A DNA stretch of 64,000 nt from Marinicauda algicola (GCF_017161425.1 NZ_CP071057.1:806001-870000); one strand, 5' to 3'; counted from the first letter of the stretch, positions 32,232 to 44,612 are shown. The notes: a model not told the origin generated them from the letters alone. Program-made: numbers and translations.

Positions 32232-32612
32232 ATGGCTCGCGTCACCGTCGAAGATTGCATCGAGAAGGTCCCGAACCGCTTCCGGCTGGTTCTCCTGGCC
32301 GCGCATCGCGCGCGCAACATCGCCGCCGGCGCCGAACTGCGGATCGACCGGGACAATGACAAGAACCCGGTGGTGGCGCTGCGCGAGATCGCCGAGGACA
32401 AGCTCAATCTCGACAGCCTGGGCGAGAGCCTGATCGCCGGCCTTCAGCGCGTCATCCCCGCCGAGGACGACGAGGACCGCCCGGTTCGCCGGACCGAGGC
32501 GGCCGAGGAAGCCCCCGAGCCCAAGCAGCTTCCGGCCCCGGAAATGGACGAGGCCGCCATGCTCAAGGCGCTGCAGAGCGACCGCGACGGTCCGACCGAC
32601 GGCCGGATGTAG
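32232..32612 (+). CDS. rpoZ: RNA polymerase omega subunit
   Basis: A 126-residue omega subunit with the signature [20 protein letters not shown] and [13 protein letters not shown], followed by an acidic C-terminal tail that makes it longer than the E. coli protein. It is three bases upstream of the rsh gene; the pairing rpoZ-spoT/rsh is broadly conserved and makes sense because omega takes part in the ppGpp response. Confidence 0.96.
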   Translation: MARVTVEDCIEKVPNRFRLVLLAAHRARNIAAGAELRIDRDNDKNPVVALREIAEDKLNLDSLGESLIAGLQRVIPAEDDEDRPVRRTEAAEEAPEPKQLPAPEMDEAAMLKALQSDRDGPTDGRM

Positions 32613-32615
32613 GTC

Positions 32616-34856
32616 ATGACCGCGCTGGCAAGCCCAGCCGCGCTCGCCTCAGCCGACGCCATCCCCAGCGCCGACGACCTGATCGCGCGCGTCCAGAGTT
32701 ACTACAGGGACGCGCCATCCGATCTCCTGCGCCGCGCGTACGACTATGCGCGCGAGAAGCACGCCCATCAGACGCGTTATTCCGGCGAGCCCTATTACGG
32801 CCACACCGTGGCCGTGGCGATGCTGCTGGCCGATCTCAGGCTGGACACCTCCACCATCATCTGCGGCCTCCTGCACGACACCGTGGAGGACACTGACGCC
32901 ACGCTGGAGGAGGTCGAGGAGCTGTTCGGCTCCGACGTCGCCGAACTCGTCGACGGGGTCACGAAGCTCGGCCAGATGGAGCTCACCTCCAAGCGCACCA
33001 AGCAGGCGGAAAACCTGCAGAAGCTGGTGGTCGCGATCACGAAGGACGTGCGCGTCCTGCTCGTGAAGCTGTGCGACCGGCTGCACAACATGCGCACGCT
33101 GCATCACATCCCCAGGCCGGAGAAGCGCGAGCGCATCGCGCGCGAGACGCTGGACATCTACGCGCCCCTGGCGCGGCGCGTCGGGGTGAACCGGGTCTGC
33201 GTGGAACTCGAAGACCTCGCCTTCCGCAACATCAATCCGGCCGCCTACGAATCCATAGTGCGCCGGCTCAACGAACTGCGTTCCACGCGTGCGGAAGCGG
33301 TGGCCTCGGTGTCCATGGCGCTCGGCCAGCGCCTCGAGGAATCCGGGATCGAGGGGCGCGTGTTCGGCCGCGAGAAGCGGCCCTATTCGATCTGGCGCAA
33401 GCTGGAGCGCAAGCATGTCAGCTTCGACGAGATTGCGGACATCTACGCCTTCCGCATCATCGTGGAGCAACCCGACGACTGCTATCGCGCGCTCGGCGTC
33501 GTTCACCAGAGCTATCGCTGCGTCCATGACCGCTTCCGCGACTACATCTCGACGCCGAAGCCGAACAATTACCGATCGCTGCACACCACCATCATCGGCC
33601 CGCAGAACACGCGCGTGGAGCTTCAGATCCGCACCGAGGCGATGGAGGCGATCGCCGAGACCGGGGTCGCCGCGCACTGGCGCTACAAGTCGGGCAGCTA
33701 TGCCTACGACCCGAAATCGGCCGAGGCCGCCGGCGGCGATCCGCTCGCGCGCCTGCGCCCCTTCGTGGAAATCCTCGAGCAGGGCGGCGATCCGGACGAA
33801 TTCCTCGAGCACGCCAAGCTCGAGATGTTCGTCGACCAGGTCTACACCTTCACTCCCAAGGGCGATCTCATCGCCCTGCCGTCCGGCGCGACGCCGCTGG
33901 ACTTCGCCTTCGCGGTGCACACCGAGCTCGGCTACACGGCGATCGGGGCGAAGATCAACGGGCGCAAGCGCCCCCTGCGCACCCGCCTGGTCAACGGCGA
34001 CGTGGTCGAAATCATCAAGGGCGGCGTGCGCCAGCCACCGGCCGGCTGGGAGGACCTCGTCATCACCGGCCGGGCGCGCGCCGCGATCCGCAAGCTGATC
34101 CGTTCCTCCGAAGAGGAGGAATTCAAGCGCATCGGCAAGGTCATCGCCGAGCACGCCTTCCTGCGCGAGGGCAAGGAATTCCGCGAGAACAAGCTGGACG
34201 ACGCCCTGAAGCGGCTCGAGCTCGACAGCGTCGACGCCATGTACCTCGAGCTCGGCCGTGGCCGCATCACCTCGAGCGACGTGCTCGAGGCGGTCTATCC
34301 CGGCCACAGGGAGATGCGCAAGGCCAAGCCCGGCGACCGGGAGCTCATCCAGGACGAGAGGGGTGGGCTCTACGTTGCCGGCCGCGGCCTGACGCCCGGC
34401 GTCTCGCTGCATTTCGCGAGCTGCTGCTCGCCGATCCCCGGCGACCGGATCGTCGGGGTGATGCGTCCGGAGAAGGGCATCGAGGTCCACGTCATCGACT
34501 GCCAGGTGCTGGCGAGCTTCGAGGACGAGGACGGCGAGGGCGAAGGCTGGATCGATCTGCGCTGGACGCCGGAAGCGCTGTCGGACGCGGTCTCGATCGG
34601 CCGGGTCAACGCCACGGTGAGGAACGAGCCCGGTGCGCTCGCCGAGATCGCGGGGGCGGTCGGCGAGGCGCGCGGCAATATCGCGAATATCCGAACGCTC
34701 ACGCGCTCGAAGGACTTCTTCGACATGAGCTTCGACATCGAGGTCTTTGATGCCCGCCACCTGTCGAATATCGTGGCGGCGCTGAAGACCTGCGAACGGG
34801 TGATCTCGGTGGAGCGCGCCCGTTCGGCACAAGCCGAGGCCGACACCCAGGAGTGA
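32616..34856 (+). CDS. rsh: Bifunctional (p)ppGpp synthetase/hydrolase
   Basis: A long RSH protein of 746 residues. The N-terminal HD hydrolase domain retains the metal motif LLHDTVEDT at residues 85-93. The synthetase domain is at about 250-360 ([12 protein letters not shown] and YAFRIIV), then TGS at about 405-465 ([14 protein letters not shown]), a conserved C-x-C zinc/ZFD-like region with [11 protein letters not shown], and a C-terminal ACT domain. No other RSH is visible, so this is probably the sole long RSH, as is usual in alphaproteobacteria. Confidence 0.96.
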   Translation: MTALASPAALASADAIPSADDLIARVQSYYRDAPSDLLRRAYDYAREKHAHQTRYSGEPYYGHTVAVAMLLADLRLDTSTIICGLLHDTVEDTDATLEEVEELFGSDVAELVDGVTKLGQMELTSKRTKQAENLQKLVVAITKDVRVLLVKLCDRLHNMRTLHHIPRPEKRERIARETLDIYAPLARRVGVNRVCVELEDLAFRNINPAAYESIVRRLNELRSTRAEAVASVSMALGQRLEESGIEGRVFGREKRPYSIWRKLERKHVSFDEIADIYAFRIIVEQPDDCYRALGVVHQSYRCVHDRFRDYISTPKPNNYRSLHTTIIGPQNTRVELQIRTEAMEAIAETGVAAHWRYKSGSYAYDPKSAEAAGGDPLARLRPFVEILEQGGDPDEFLEHAKLEMFVDQVYTFTPKGDLIALPSGATPLDFAFAVHTELGYTAIGAKINGRKRPLRTRLVNGDVVEIIKGGVRQPPAGWEDLVITGRARAAIRKLIRSSEEEEFKRIGKVIAEHAFLREGKEFRENKLDDALKRLELDSVDAMYLELGRGRITSSDVLEAVYPGHREMRKAKPGDRELIQDERGGLYVAGRGLTPGVSLHFASCCSPIPGDRIVGVMRPEKGIEVHVIDCQVLASFEDEDGEGEGWIDLRWTPEALSDAVSIGRVNATVRNEPGALAEIAGAVGEARGNIANIRTLTRSKDFFDMSFDIEVFDARHLSNIVAALKTCERVISVERARSAQAEADTQE

Positions 34857-34858
34857 GC

Positions 34859-35446
34859 ATGACGAGCGACGAGGTGCTTGAGGAGTTCCGCGAGGCGGGT
34901 GCGCTCCTCGAAGGTCATTTCGTGCTGTCCTCCGGACTGCACAGCCCGATCTTCCTGCAGAAGGCGCTGGTATTCCGCGATGCCGGGCGGACCGAGCGCC
35001 TGTGCCGGGCGCTGGCGGCGCGCGTGCGCCAGGAGGTCGGGGACGGTCTCACGGCCATCGTCTCCCCGGCGATGGGCGGGATCATTCCCGGCTACGAGAC
35101 GTCGCGGCATCTCAATCTGCCCTTCCTGTTCGTGGAGCGGGAGGAGGGCGAGTTCCGGCTGCGCCGCGGCTTCGAGCTGAACCGCTCCGACCGCGTGCTG
35201 ATCGTGGAGGACATCGTCACGACCGGGCTGTCCTCGCGCGAATGCATCGCCGCGGTGGAGAAGACCGGGGCGAAGGTGGTCGCCGAGGGCTGCCTCGTGG
35301 ACCGCTCGGGCGGGCGCGCCGATGTCGGCGTTCCCCTGGTCGCGCTTGCGACGGTCACCTTCCCCGCCTACCCGGCAGACGACCTGCCGCCCGAACTCGA
35401 ACGGATCCCGGCCATCAAGCCGGGCAGCCGGGGACTGCAGGCATGA
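34859..35446 (+). CDS. pyrE: Orotate phosphoribosyltransferase
   Basis: The product converts orotate and PRPP to OMP in pyrimidine synthesis. It has 195 residues with the PRPP-binding motif [14 protein letters not shown] and the N-terminal [12 protein letters not shown] take the ATG at 34859, five bases after AGGAG; a GTG at 34853 that overlaps the rsh stop is possible. It overlaps pdxJ by four bases (ATGA). Confidence 0.95.
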   Translation: MTSDEVLEEFREAGALLEGHFVLSSGLHSPIFLQKALVFRDAGRTERLCRALAARVRQEVGDGLTAIVSPAMGGIIPGYETSRHLNLPFLFVEREEGEFRLRRGFELNRSDRVLIVEDIVTTGLSSRECIAAVEKTGAKVVAEGCLVDRSGGRADVGVPLVALATVTFPAYPADDLPPELERIPAIKPGSRGLQA

Positions 35447-36192
35447 GTGTCAGGCTCGGCGTCAATATCGACCATGTCGCGACGATCCGGAACGCGCGCG
35501 GCGGGGACCATCCCGATCCGGTCCGGGCCGCCCTGATGGCACAGGAGGCCGGCGCGGACGGCATCACGGCCCATCTGCGCGAGGACCGGCGGCATATCGG
35601 CGACCGCGACATCGAGCGCCTGATCGAGGCGATCGACCTGCCGCTCAACTTCGAGATGGCCGCCACCGAGGAAATGCTCGCCATCGCGGTGCGCCACCGC
35701 CCGCATGCAGCCTGCATTGTCCCGGAGAAGCGCGAGGAACGCACCACCGAGGGCGGGCTCGACGTAGCGGCCAACCATGCCCATCTGCGCCCCTGCATCG
35801 AGAAGCTCGCCGCGGCCGGCTGCAGGGTCTCGCTCTTCATCGAGCCCGATCCCGTCCAGGTCGCGGTCGCCCACGCGCTCGGCGCGGCGGTCGTCGAGCT
35901 GCATACCGGCAAGTATGTCGAGCTCGTCTTCGCCGGCGAGACCGAGAAGGCGGCCGAGGAACTGCGCCGGCTGACCGCCGCGGCGGCCGACGGACACAGC
36001 CGGGGCCTCGAGATCCATGCCGGCCACGGCCTGACCTACGACACGGTCAAGCCGGTCGCGGCCATTCCCGAGGTCGCCGAGCTCAATATCGGGCACTTCC
36101 TCATCGGCGAGGCGATCTTCTCCGGGCTGGATTCGGCGATAAAGCGCATGCGCGCGCTGATCAGGGATGCGCGCGAAGAGGCGGCGGCGTGA
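35443..36192 (+). CDS. pdxJ: Pyridoxine 5'-phosphate synthase
   Basis: The last step of the DXP-dependent vitamin B6 pathway, condensing 1-deoxyxylulose 5-phosphate with aminoacetone phosphate derivative. It has 249 residues; the TIM-barrel signature [18 protein letters not shown] is at the start and [12 protein letters not shown] near the end. It overlaps pyrE and acpS by four bases each. The pdxJ-acpS pair is conserved across proteobacteria. Confidence 0.97.
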   Translation: MSVRLGVNIDHVATIRNARGGDHPDPVRAALMAQEAGADGITAHLREDRRHIGDRDIERLIEAIDLPLNFEMAATEEMLAIAVRHRPHAACIVPEKREERTTEGGLDVAANHAHLRPCIEKLAAAGCRVSLFIEPDPVQVAVAHALGAAVVELHTGKYVELVFAGETEKAAEELRRLTAAAADGHSRGLEIHAGHGLTYDTVKPVAAIPEVAELNIGHFLIGEAIFSGLDSAIKRMRALIRDAREEAAA

Positions 36193-36590
36193 TCATCGGC
36201 ATCGGCACCGACATCATCGACATAAGGCGCATCGAACGCTCGATCGAACGCTTCGGCGAGCGCTTCGTGAACCGCGTCTTCACTGACATCGAACGCGCCA
36301 AGGCCGAGAGCCGCCTGCGCTATGCCGACACGCTCGCCAAGCGCTTCGCGGCAAAGGAAGCCTGCGCCAAGGCGCTCGGCACCGGGATCTATCGCGGCGT
36401 CATCTGGCGCGATCTCGAAGTGATCAACATCAGGGGGGGCAAGCCCACGCTGAACCTGACGGGCAAGGCCGCCGCACGGCTCGACGAGCTGATGCCGCCC
36501 GGCCATGTCGCCAACATACAGCTCACCCTGACCGACGATCACCCCTGGGCCCAGGCCTTCGTCGTCATCGAGGCGGTGAGGGCGCCGTGA
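36189..36590 (+). CDS. acpS: Holo-acyl-carrier-protein synthase
   Basis: The product attaches phosphopantetheine from CoA to a serine of the acyl carrier protein. It has 133 residues. GTG start with [15 protein letters not shown], and [15 protein letters not shown] supply the metal-binding Asp and Glu. Start codon overlaps the pdxJ stop, and its stop overlaps lepB. Confidence 0.96.
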   Translation: MIIGIGTDIIDIRRIERSIERFGERFVNRVFTDIERAKAESRLRYADTLAKRFAAKEACAKALGTGIYRGVIWRDLEVINIRGGKPTLNLTGKAAARLDELMPPGHVANIQLTLTDDHPWAQAFVVIEAVRAP

Positions 36591-37441
36591 GCAGCCATGA
36601 GGATCCGAGCGCGCCTGACGCAATGGTCGCCGGCGATGCGGCCGAATTCGACACGGCCTGGACGCGCGCACCCGAATCCGTCGCGCGCGTGCCGGAGCGA
36701 ACTCCGAACCGTGCGCTCCAGACCGCGCGCACGCTGATCTGGGCGCTGCTGATCGCGCTCGCGGTGCGCTCCCTGCTGTTCCAGCCCTTCCACATCCCGA
36801 CCGGATCGATGAAGCCGACGCTTCTGGAGGGCGATTACGTCATCGCGTCGAAATTCGCCTACGGATTCGCGCCGGCCTCGCTGCCGGGCAATCCCCCGCT
36901 CGGTGACTGGCGCGTGTTCGGTGCGGCGCCCGCACGCGGCGATATCGTCGTGTTCCGCGCCCCCCAGGAACCGCATCAGGCCTACATCAAGCGGGTGATA
37001 GGACTGCCCGGGGACCGCGTCGCGATGATGGGCGGCGTGATCCTGCTCAACGACGTCGAGGTTCCGCGCGGCGATCGCGCCGAAAGGGCCGGGGAGACGG
37101 CGATGGGCCGCCACGTCGCCTATGAGAGCTGGCGCGAGATCCTGCCCGAAGGCATCGCCTATACCGTGCTCGACCGGGGTGACAGCGCCCTCGACCATGT
37201 CGCCGAGTTCACCGTTCCCGAGGGACATTACTTCGTCCTCGGCGACAATCGCGACGAATCCCGCGACAGCCGGGTGGCGCAGCCCGAGGGTCCGGGTCTG
37301 GTGCCGGCGAGCCATCTGATCGGGCGTGCCGAGATCGTCCTTCTCTCCGTCGACGAGCAATTCCAGCTCTTCGCGCCCTGGACCTGGTGGCGGGTCCGTC
37401 CGGCACGCTTCGCGCTCGGCCTCGACGGGAGTGCCGCATGA
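36587..37441 (+). CDS. lepB: Signal peptidase I
   Basis: The membrane protease that removes Sec/Tat signal peptides. It has 284 residues with a GTG start, a hydrophilic N-terminal segment of about 45 residues, one membrane helix at about 49-66, and the Ser-Lys dyad as Ser74 in PTGSMKPTL and Lys135 in [11 protein letters not shown]. The [11 protein letters not shown] box is box E. The N-terminal extension is longer than usual. Coupled to acpS and rnc by four-base overlaps. Confidence 0.95.
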   Translation: MSSHEDPSAPDAMVAGDAAEFDTAWTRAPESVARVPERTPNRALQTARTLIWALLIALAVRSLLFQPFHIPTGSMKPTLLEGDYVIASKFAYGFAPASLPGNPPLGDWRVFGAAPARGDIVVFRAPQEPHQAYIKRVIGLPGDRVAMMGGVILLNDVEVPRGDRAERAGETAMGRHVAYESWREILPEGIAYTVLDRGDSALDHVAEFTVPEGHYFVLGDNRDESRDSRVAQPEGPGLVPASHLIGRAEIVLLSVDEQFQLFAPWTWWRVRPARFALGLDGSAA

Positions 37442-38127
37442 CGACGCGCCTCGACCGGTTCCAGGAGCGAATCGGCTACCGCTTTGCCGACCTCGCGCTG
37501 CTCGAGCGCGCGCTCACCCATGCGAGCTATGGCGACGGGCGCCGGCGGGCGACCTCGAACGAGCGCCTGGAATTCCTCGGCGACCGGGTGCTGGGACTGC
37601 TCGCGGCCGAGCGCCTGTTCGCCGCATTCGAGGGCCTCGACGAGGGCGGGCTCGCCCATCGCCTCAACGCCCTGGTCAACAAGGAAGCCTGTGCCCGCGC
37701 CGCGCAGCGCTGTGGTCTCGGCGCGGCGCTGCAGCTCAGCCCGGCCGAGGAGCGCCTCGGGGGCCGGGAAAAGACCTCCATCCTCGGAGATGCCTGCGAG
37801 GCCGTGATCGGCGCGCTCTATCTCGATGGCGGGGTGGAGGCGGCCGGCGACTTCTTCGAGGCGTTCTGGGGCGAGGATCTCGCCGACATGATCCACCGCC
37901 CGAAGGATCCCAAGAGCCGGCTCCAGGAATGGGCGGCCCGTCTCGGCAGGCCGGCCCCGGTCTACGAGACCCTCGGCCGTTCCGGTCCCGATCACCGGCC
38001 CGTCTTCACCGTCGAGGTGGCTGTGGACGGGATCGGATCGGCGCAGGCGCAGGGACGTTCGAAACAGGAAGCCCAGCGCGCCGCGGCCCGCGCGCTGCTG
38101 GAAAGGGAGAATGCCGATGAACGCTGA
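37438..38127 (+). CDS. rnc: Ribonuclease III
   Basis: The double-strand-specific endoribonuclease for rRNA and mRNA processing. It has 229 residues with the signature NERLEFLGDRVLG at 41-53 (Glu45, Asp49) and LGDACEAVIGALYLDGG further on; a C-terminal dsRBD spans about 155-225. It lies between lepB and era in the conserved lepB-rnc-era order, overlapping both. Confidence 0.97.
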   Translation: MTTRLDRFQERIGYRFADLALLERALTHASYGDGRRRATSNERLEFLGDRVLGLLAAERLFAAFEGLDEGGLAHRLNALVNKEACARAAQRCGLGAALQLSPAEERLGGREKTSILGDACEAVIGALYLDGGVEAAGDFFEAFWGEDLADMIHRPKDPKSRLQEWAARLGRPAPVYETLGRSGPDHRPVFTVEVAVDGIGSAQAQGRSKQEAQRAAARALLERENADER

Positions 38128-39058
38128 CATGCGAGCGGGGTTTGCCGCCATCATCGGCGCGCCGAACGCCGGCAAGTCCACGCTGGTCAACCGGCTGGTC
38201 GGCCGCAAGGTCTCGATCGTGACCCACAAGGTCCAGACCACGCGCTTCCAGGTGCGCGGCGTCGCCATGCGCGGGAGGAGCCAGATCGTGCTGGTCGACA
38301 CGCCCGGCGTGTTCGCACCGCGCCGCCGGCTCGACCGGGCCATGGTGGCCGCCGCATGGGCCGGCGCGGAGGATGCCGACGTCATCGTCCACGTCGTGGA
38401 TGCCCCCGCCGAGGCGCGGGGGCGCGCCGGTCGCGCCAAGCCCCAGGACGCGCGCGCCGCTGACGATGTCGAGCGCGTCGTCGACGGGCTGAGGGCGGCG
38501 AACCGCAAGGCCATCCTCGCGCTCAACAAGATCGACCAGATGAAGCGCGAGGATCTTCTAGCCCTCGCGCAGAAGCTCTTCGAGACCGGGGTCTATTCGG
38601 AGGTCTTCATGATCTCCGCCGAGACCGGGGACGGCACCGAGAAGCTCGCCGAGCGCCTCGCCGAACTCATGCCGCAAGGGCCTTTCCTCTATCCCGAGGA
38701 CCAGATCGCCGACCTGCCCGAGCGCCTGCTCGCCGCCGAGGTGACGCGCGAGAAACTTTTCCTGCGCGTGCACGAGGAGCTGCCCTACAACGCGACCGTG
38801 GAGACCGAGACCTGGCAGGAGAAGAAGGATGGCTCGGTCCGGATCGATCAGGTCATCCTGCTGGAGTCCGAGCGCCACAAGCCGATCGTGGTGGGCAAGG
38901 CCGGCAGCGTCATCAAGGAGATCGGCCAGCGCGCGCGCGAGGAACTCGAGGACCAGCTCGGGCGCAAGGTCCATCTCTTCCTGCGAGTCATCGTCCGGCC
39001 TGGCTGGCAGGAACGGCGCGGCCACTACACCCCGCTGGGGCTCGATTTCGAGGCGTGA
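38117..39058 (+). CDS. era: GTPase Era
   Basis: A ribosome-associated GTPase involved in 16S rRNA maturation. It has 313 residues with the G1 motif GAPNAGKST at 14-22, the DTPGV G3 motif, NKID G4, and a C-terminal KH RNA-binding domain. There is an Arg/Ala-rich insert after G3 (VDAPAEARGRAGRAK). Possible starts are the ATGs at 38111, 38117 and 38129; 38117 has the best spacing to AAGGGAG. It overlaps the rnc end by 11 bp. Confidence 0.95.
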   Translation: MNADMRAGFAAIIGAPNAGKSTLVNRLVGRKVSIVTHKVQTTRFQVRGVAMRGRSQIVLVDTPGVFAPRRRLDRAMVAAAWAGAEDADVIVHVVDAPAEARGRAGRAKPQDARAADDVERVVDGLRAANRKAILALNKIDQMKREDLLALAQKLFETGVYSEVFMISAETGDGTEKLAERLAELMPQGPFLYPEDQIADLPERLLAAEVTREKLFLRVHEELPYNATVETETWQEKKDGSVRIDQVILLESERHKPIVVGKAGSVIKEIGQRAREELEDQLGRKVHLFLRVIVRPGWQERRGHYTPLGLDFEA

Positions 39059-39070
39059 TACGACGCAGTC

Positions 39071-39799
39071 ATGGAATGGACCGAATCGGGCCGCATCGTC
39101 TCCGTACGCTCTCACGGAGAGACTTCGGCCATCGTCGAGATCCTCACGCGTGAGCACGGCCGCCATGCGGGCCTCGTGCGCGGCGGGCGCTCGCGCGCGA
39201 TGCGGCCGGTCCTCCAGCCGGGAAACCGGGTGCAGGCCCATTGGCGCGCCCGGCTCGACGAGCATCTGGGAAACTACGAGGTCGAGGCCGACGCTTTGTC
39301 CGCCGGCATGCTGATGGACGACGCGCTGGCGCTCGCCGGGCTCAACGCAGCCTGCGCGGTCGCCGTCGCCGCGCTGCCCGAGCGCGAGCCCCATCCCAAT
39401 GTCGCCGATGCCTTCGAGGTGCTGGTCCGCGCGCTCGAACAGCCCGAGGTCTGGCCGGCGATCTACGTGCGCTGGGAGGCGGGCCTGCTCGCCGATCTCG
39501 GCTACGGCCTCGATCTTCGAAAATGCGCGGCGACCGGCCAGACCCACGATCTCGCCTATGTCAGCCCGAAGACCGGCCGCGCGGTGAGCGTCGAGGCCGG
39601 CAGGCCCTATCACGACAAGATGCTGAAGCTTCCCGGCTTCATGACCGGCACGGGCGAACTCTCGCCCGGCGATGTGGAGGCAGGCCTTCGGATCACCGGC
39701 CATTTCCTCGAACGCCGCGTGCTCTGGCCGGCGGACCGTGTTCTGCCCGAGGCACGCCTGCGCATGATCGACCGGCTGGCAGGTGCGGGGGCGCTGTAA
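39071..39799 (+). CDS. recO: DNA repair protein RecO
   Basis: A RecFOR-pathway mediator that loads RecA on gapped DNA. It has 242 residues with an N-terminal OB fold (GRIVSVRSHGETSAIVEILTREHG) and a helical C-terminal half including YVSPKTGRAVS. Twelve bases after era; era-recO adjacency is standard. It is the last gene of the rpoZ-recO run. Confidence 0.94.
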   Translation: MEWTESGRIVSVRSHGETSAIVEILTREHGRHAGLVRGGRSRAMRPVLQPGNRVQAHWRARLDEHLGNYEVEADALSAGMLMDDALALAGLNAACAVAVAALPEREPHPNVADAFEVLVRALEQPEVWPAIYVRWEAGLLADLGYGLDLRKCAATGQTHDLAYVSPKTGRAVSVEAGRPYHDKMLKLPGFMTGTGELSPGDVEAGLRITGHFLERRVLWPADRVLPEARLRMIDRLAGAGAL

Positions 39800-39808
39800 A
39801 CGCCCCGC

Positions 39809-40147
39809 CTAGTTCGCCCTGCCGGCGACTTCGCGCTTGAGCACGTAGCGCTGGCCGTCGAAGCCTTCGAACAGGTCGCCGGTCTGGGGGTGGCCGACCG
39901 CGCCGTTGTGGGCGTCGGGCAGCAGGTTCTGCTCGGAAACGTAGGCGGTGTAGTAGCTCTCCGCGTTCTCCGCGAGCAGGTGGTAGAAGGGCTGGTCCCG
40001 TCTCGGTCGGATCGCCTCGGGGATGGACTGATACCATTCCTCGGTGTTGGCGAACTGGGGATCCACGTCGAACACCACGCCCCGGAACGGGAACAGGCGG
40101 TGGCGGACCACATCGCCGATCGAGAACTTCGCGTCTTTCGATTGCAT
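39809..40147 (-). CDS. hspQ: Heat-shock protein HspQ
   Basis: A 112-residue hemimethylated-DNA-binding/YccV-like (SH3-type) protein, a specificity-enhancing factor for Lon. Signature FSIGDVVRHRLFPFRGVVFDVDP is at residues 8-30, and YYTAYVSEQNLLPD follows. I chose the start with GGAA nine bases upstream; the open frame extends further up but lacks conserved residues. Convergent with recO (stops 10 bp apart). Confidence 0.93.
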   Translation of the reverse strand: MQSKDAKFSIGDVVRHRLFPFRGVVFDVDPQFANTEEWYQSIPEAIRPRRDQPFYHLLAENAESYYTAYVSEQNLLPDAHNGAVGHPQTGDLFEGFDGQRYVLKREVAGRAN

Positions 40148-40378
40148 AATCGTATTCCGCATGGAAATGAGGCACTTGGCGCACCGCCTCGGAGGGACGA
40201 ACCGACTTTCGCCGACCGGTTGCAGCGCGCCTCGCTTCCGATATAGCGCGGTCATGTTATCATTTCCCTGAACGAAACACTCCGGCCGGGCGATGTGCCC
40301 GCTACACGCGCCGCTCCCCACGTGACAACGCGGCTGGCGCGAGGTGGAATCGGTCCGGTCTGACGAGGGAATTGCGCC
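40148..40378. other. Divergent intergenic region between hspQ and the Ppx/GppA gene
   Basis: 231 bp without a convincing gene. It holds the promoters of both neighbours. On the minus strand the CGCTATAT near 40245 could be part of an hspQ heat-shock promoter, but I see no clear -35 partner. No strong hairpin was found. Confidence 0.4.
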
Positions 40379-41488
40379 ATGGCCAAGGACGCAGCCGGCA
40401 GCGAGCCGGCGCGCTCCGGCCCGAATCGGCCCCGGCGCCAGAGCCGGGGCGAGCCTCTTTACGGGGCGATCGATCTGGGCACGAACAACTGCAGGATGCT
40501 GGTTGCGCGCAAGACGCGCGAAGGCTTCCGCGTGGTCGACGCCTATTCGCGGATCGTTCGCCTCGGCGAAGGACTCGGGGCCTCCGGCACGCTGTCGCAG
40601 GCCGCAATGGACCGGGCCCTGGAGGCGCTGAAGGTCTGCGCCCAGAGGCTGGAGAAGAAGCACGTCGCACGTCTGCGCGCGATCGCGACCGAGGCCTGCC
40701 GTCGGGCTTCCAACGGACCGGCCTTCATTGAGCGCGTGCGCGAGGAGACAGGGCTCGAGCTGGAGATCGTCACACCGGAGGAGGAAGCGCGTCTCGCCGT
40801 CCAGGGCAGCCTCGACCTGCTCGACGAGGGCATGGATGCGGCGGTGGTGGTCGACATAGGGGGCGGATCCACGGAGCTTTGCTGGGTGGATCTCGCCGAA
40901 TGGCGTGCCCGCGGCGGCTTCGCCAGCGGCGGGCGTCCGCCGCTGCGGGGCTGGTCGACCATGCCGATGGGCGTGGTCACGCTTTCCGAGCACTTTCCCG
41001 AGCCCGAGGACGACGCGGCCCGCGGGGAATGGTACGAGGCGATGAAGGCCCATGTGCGGGCGCACATGAAGGCGCCCAAGGGCGCACGCCGCCTCCGCCC
41101 CGTCTTCCAGGCCGGCAAGGCGCACATGGTGGGCACTTCGGGCACGGTGACCTCCGTCGCCGGCGTCCATCTCGGGCTGGAGCGCTACGACCGTTCGCGC
41201 GTGGACGGGCTCTGGATCGAGACCGAAGAGGCCCATGCGGTTTGCAGGCGCCTCGCGTCGAAGGACGCGGCGGGCCGGGCGCGGGAAGGCTGCATCGGCA
41301 CCGAGCGGGCCGATCTCGTGGTCGCCGGCTGCGCGATCCTCGAAGCGGTGATGGAAGCCTGGCCCACGCAGCGCATGCGCGTCGGCGACCGGGGCCTGCG
41401 CGAGGGGCTTCTCCTCAATCTCATGCGCAAGAAGCGCCGGCGCGGGCGGCGCGGCGGCGCGCCCCGCGGCAAGGGACCGACATCATGA
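40379..41488 (+). CDS. Ppx/GppA-family phosphatase
   Basis: An exopolyphosphatase/pppGpp phosphatase of 369 residues, an ASKHA fold. Phosphate-binding motifs are [14 protein letters not shown] near residue 28 and [11 protein letters not shown] near 160, with the TEACRR element between. The N-terminus is a basic, Pro-rich extension of about 25 residues. Coupled to rlmE by a four-base overlap; the ppx-rlmE pair is typical of alphaproteobacteria. Confidence 0.9.
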   Translation: MAKDAAGSEPARSGPNRPRRQSRGEPLYGAIDLGTNNCRMLVARKTREGFRVVDAYSRIVRLGEGLGASGTLSQAAMDRALEALKVCAQRLEKKHVARLRAIATEACRRASNGPAFIERVREETGLELEIVTPEEEARLAVQGSLDLLDEGMDAAVVVDIGGGSTELCWVDLAEWRARGGFASGGRPPLRGWSTMPMGVVTLSEHFPEPEDDAARGEWYEAMKAHVRAHMKAPKGARRLRPVFQAGKAHMVGTSGTVTSVAGVHLGLERYDRSRVDGLWIETEEAHAVCRRLASKDAAGRAREGCIGTERADLVVAGCAILEAVMEAWPTQRMRVGDRGLREGLLLNLMRKKRRRGRRGGAPRGKGPTS

Positions 41489-42213
41489 GCGACGAGAACG
41501 AAGGCGACGGCGAGGAACGCCGCCGGCGCCGGACCGGTCCGGTGAAGAGGGGCGGGGACACCCGCGCCGCCAAGCAGTTCCACGAGCGGGTCAAGACGGC
41601 GCGCAAGCGCAAGCTCTCCTCGCAGCGCTGGCTCGAGCGCCAGCTCAACGACCCGTACGTCCAGCGGGCGAAGCAGGAAGGCTATCGCAGCCGCGCCGCC
41701 TACAAGCTCACCGAGCTCGACGACCGGTTCCATTTCCTGAAGGCCGGCGCGCGCGTGGCCGATCTCGGCGCGGCGCCCGGCGGCTGGGTGCAGGTCGCCC
41801 TGCAGCGCGGCGCCTCGAAAGTGGTCGGTGTCGATCTCCTGGAGATGGAGCCGATCGCCGGAGCCGAACTTCTCACGCTCGACTTCACCGAACCCGGCGC
41901 ACCCGATCAGGTCAAGGCCGCGCTCGGCGGGCCGGCCGACGTGGTGCTTTCCGATCTCGCGCCCTGGACGACCGGTCACAAGCAGACCGACCACCTGCGC
42001 ATCATGGCCCTGGTGGAGGCCGCGGCGCAGTTCGCCGTCGAGACCCTGAAACCGGGCGGCACCTTCGTCGCCAAGGTCTTCCAGGGCGGAGCGGAGAGCG
42101 AGGTGCTGGACATGCTCAAGGCGCGCTTCGACAAGGTCAAGCATGCCAAGCCCGAGGCCAGCCGCGCGGAGAGCGCGGAGACCTATCTCGTTGCGACGGG
42201 CTTCAGGGGCTAG
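41485..42213 (+). CDS. rlmE: 23S rRNA 2'-O-ribose methyltransferase (U2552)
   Basis: An RrmJ/FtsJ enzyme of 242 residues with a basic N-terminal extension of about 30 residues rich in Arg. It has the SAM motif [13 protein letters not shown], the catalytic K-D-K-E tetrad (Lys in [12 protein letters not shown], Asp in VLSDLAPW, Lys in VAKVFQGG) and the terminal [11 protein letters not shown]. Start overlaps the phosphatase stop. Confidence 0.95.
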   Translation: MSDENEGDGEERRRRRTGPVKRGGDTRAAKQFHERVKTARKRKLSSQRWLERQLNDPYVQRAKQEGYRSRAAYKLTELDDRFHFLKAGARVADLGAAPGGWVQVALQRGASKVVGVDLLEMEPIAGAELLTLDFTEPGAPDQVKAALGGPADVVLSDLAPWTTGHKQTDHLRIMALVEAAAQFAVETLKPGGTFVAKVFQGGAESEVLDMLKARFDKVKHAKPEASRAESAETYLVATGFRG

Positions 42214-42233
42214 GATCCCGCCATTGATCACAT

Positions 42234-42244
42234 GAACGTTGTTC
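42234..42244. promoter_or_regulatory. Small palindrome upstream of coq4
   Basis: GAAC-GTT-GTTC, eight bases before the coq4 start and embedded in an ATGAAC...GTTCGT near-palindrome. It resembles a TetR-type half-site pair, but no such regulator gene lies nearby. Confidence 0.3.
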
Positions 42245-42251
42245 GTATAAG

Positions 42252-43055
42252 ATGGTGGGCATGACCGACGCCACGCTCAGTTCCGCTTCCGAATCCCGCG
42301 CCCTGCCGGACTTCCCGCACGGGCCGATCCGGCCGTTCGAAGCGTGGCGGGCCTTCTGGGATCTCGTCGCGGACCGCGACAACACGGTGCACGTCTTCCG
42401 GTTCTTCATGGCGGTGAACGGCAAGACGGCCGGCACCTCCTTCCGGCGGTTCCTGAAATCCGATTTCGGACGCAAGATGCTCGCCGACCCGCATTACATC
42501 GACCGCATCCTGCTCGACCGGAAAACCCTGGAGGCAGCGGGGCCCGGCACCGTCGCGGCCAGCTATCTGCATTATCTCGACAGCGAGAACCTGCATCCGC
42601 TCGGCGTCCACCAGGCCGCCAAGGACGCCGCCCCTGAACTCTGGGCGCGCATGGAGCGCGACTATCCCGAATATGCCGTCATGCGCCGCACCACGGCCAT
42701 CCTGCACGATCTCTACCACGTGCTGACCGGCTACGGCCGCGACCCGCTGGGCGAGGCGGTGCTGCTGGAGTTTTCCGGTGCGCAGAGCGGCAATCGCGGC
42801 GCGCGCCTGCTCGGCCGCGCGGCGGGCCTGCGCATCCGCTCGGAGATCCGCTCCTGGCCGGTGGGCCGGATGATGGACAACGCCGTCAGGATGGCGCGCG
42901 AGGCCACCGATCTCGCCCTCGTCGATCCGGCCGACTATCTCCACCTGCCGCTCGACGAGGCACGGGCCATGCTCAACATCGTGCCCGATCCGGTCTACCG
43001 GAAGATCCGCGCGGAGTGGACCGGTCCGGAGCCCGTGAGCGGCAAGGCAGCCTGA
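42252..43055 (+). CDS. Ubiquinone biosynthesis protein Coq4
   Basis: A 267-residue Coq4 homologue, a scaffold or decarboxylase/hydroxylase component of ubiquinone synthesis. The conserved metal motif HDxxH with a later Glu is visible in LHDLYHVLTGYGRDPLGE. The start at 42252 (MVGMTD) has an alternative ATG three codons later. The inverted repeat GAAC-GTT-GTTC at 42234-42244 lies just upstream, in its promoter area. Confidence 0.9.
   Translation: MVGMTDATLSSASESRALPDFPHGPIRPFEAWRAFWDLVADRDNTVHVFRFFMAVNGKTAGTSFRRFLKSDFGRKMLADPHYIDRILLDRKTLEAAGPGTVAASYLHYLDSENLHPLGVHQAAKDAAPELWARMERDYPEYAVMRRTTAILHDLYHVLTGYGRDPLGEAVLLEFSGAQSGNRGARLLGRAAGLRIRSEIRSWPVGRMMDNAVRMAREATDLALVDPADYLHLPLDEARAMLNIVPDPVYRKIRAEWTGPEPVSGKAA

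Positions 43056-44612
<1,557 letters not shown>

Noticed and set aside
32649-34832. Minus-strand 727-codon frame opposite rsh
   Set aside because: Antisense shadow of a gene with all RSH domains.
40148-41236. Longer N-terminal extension of hspQ through the upstream frame
   Set aside because: The added residues are antisense to the phosphatase gene and show no family conservation; the ATG at 40147 gives the standard length.
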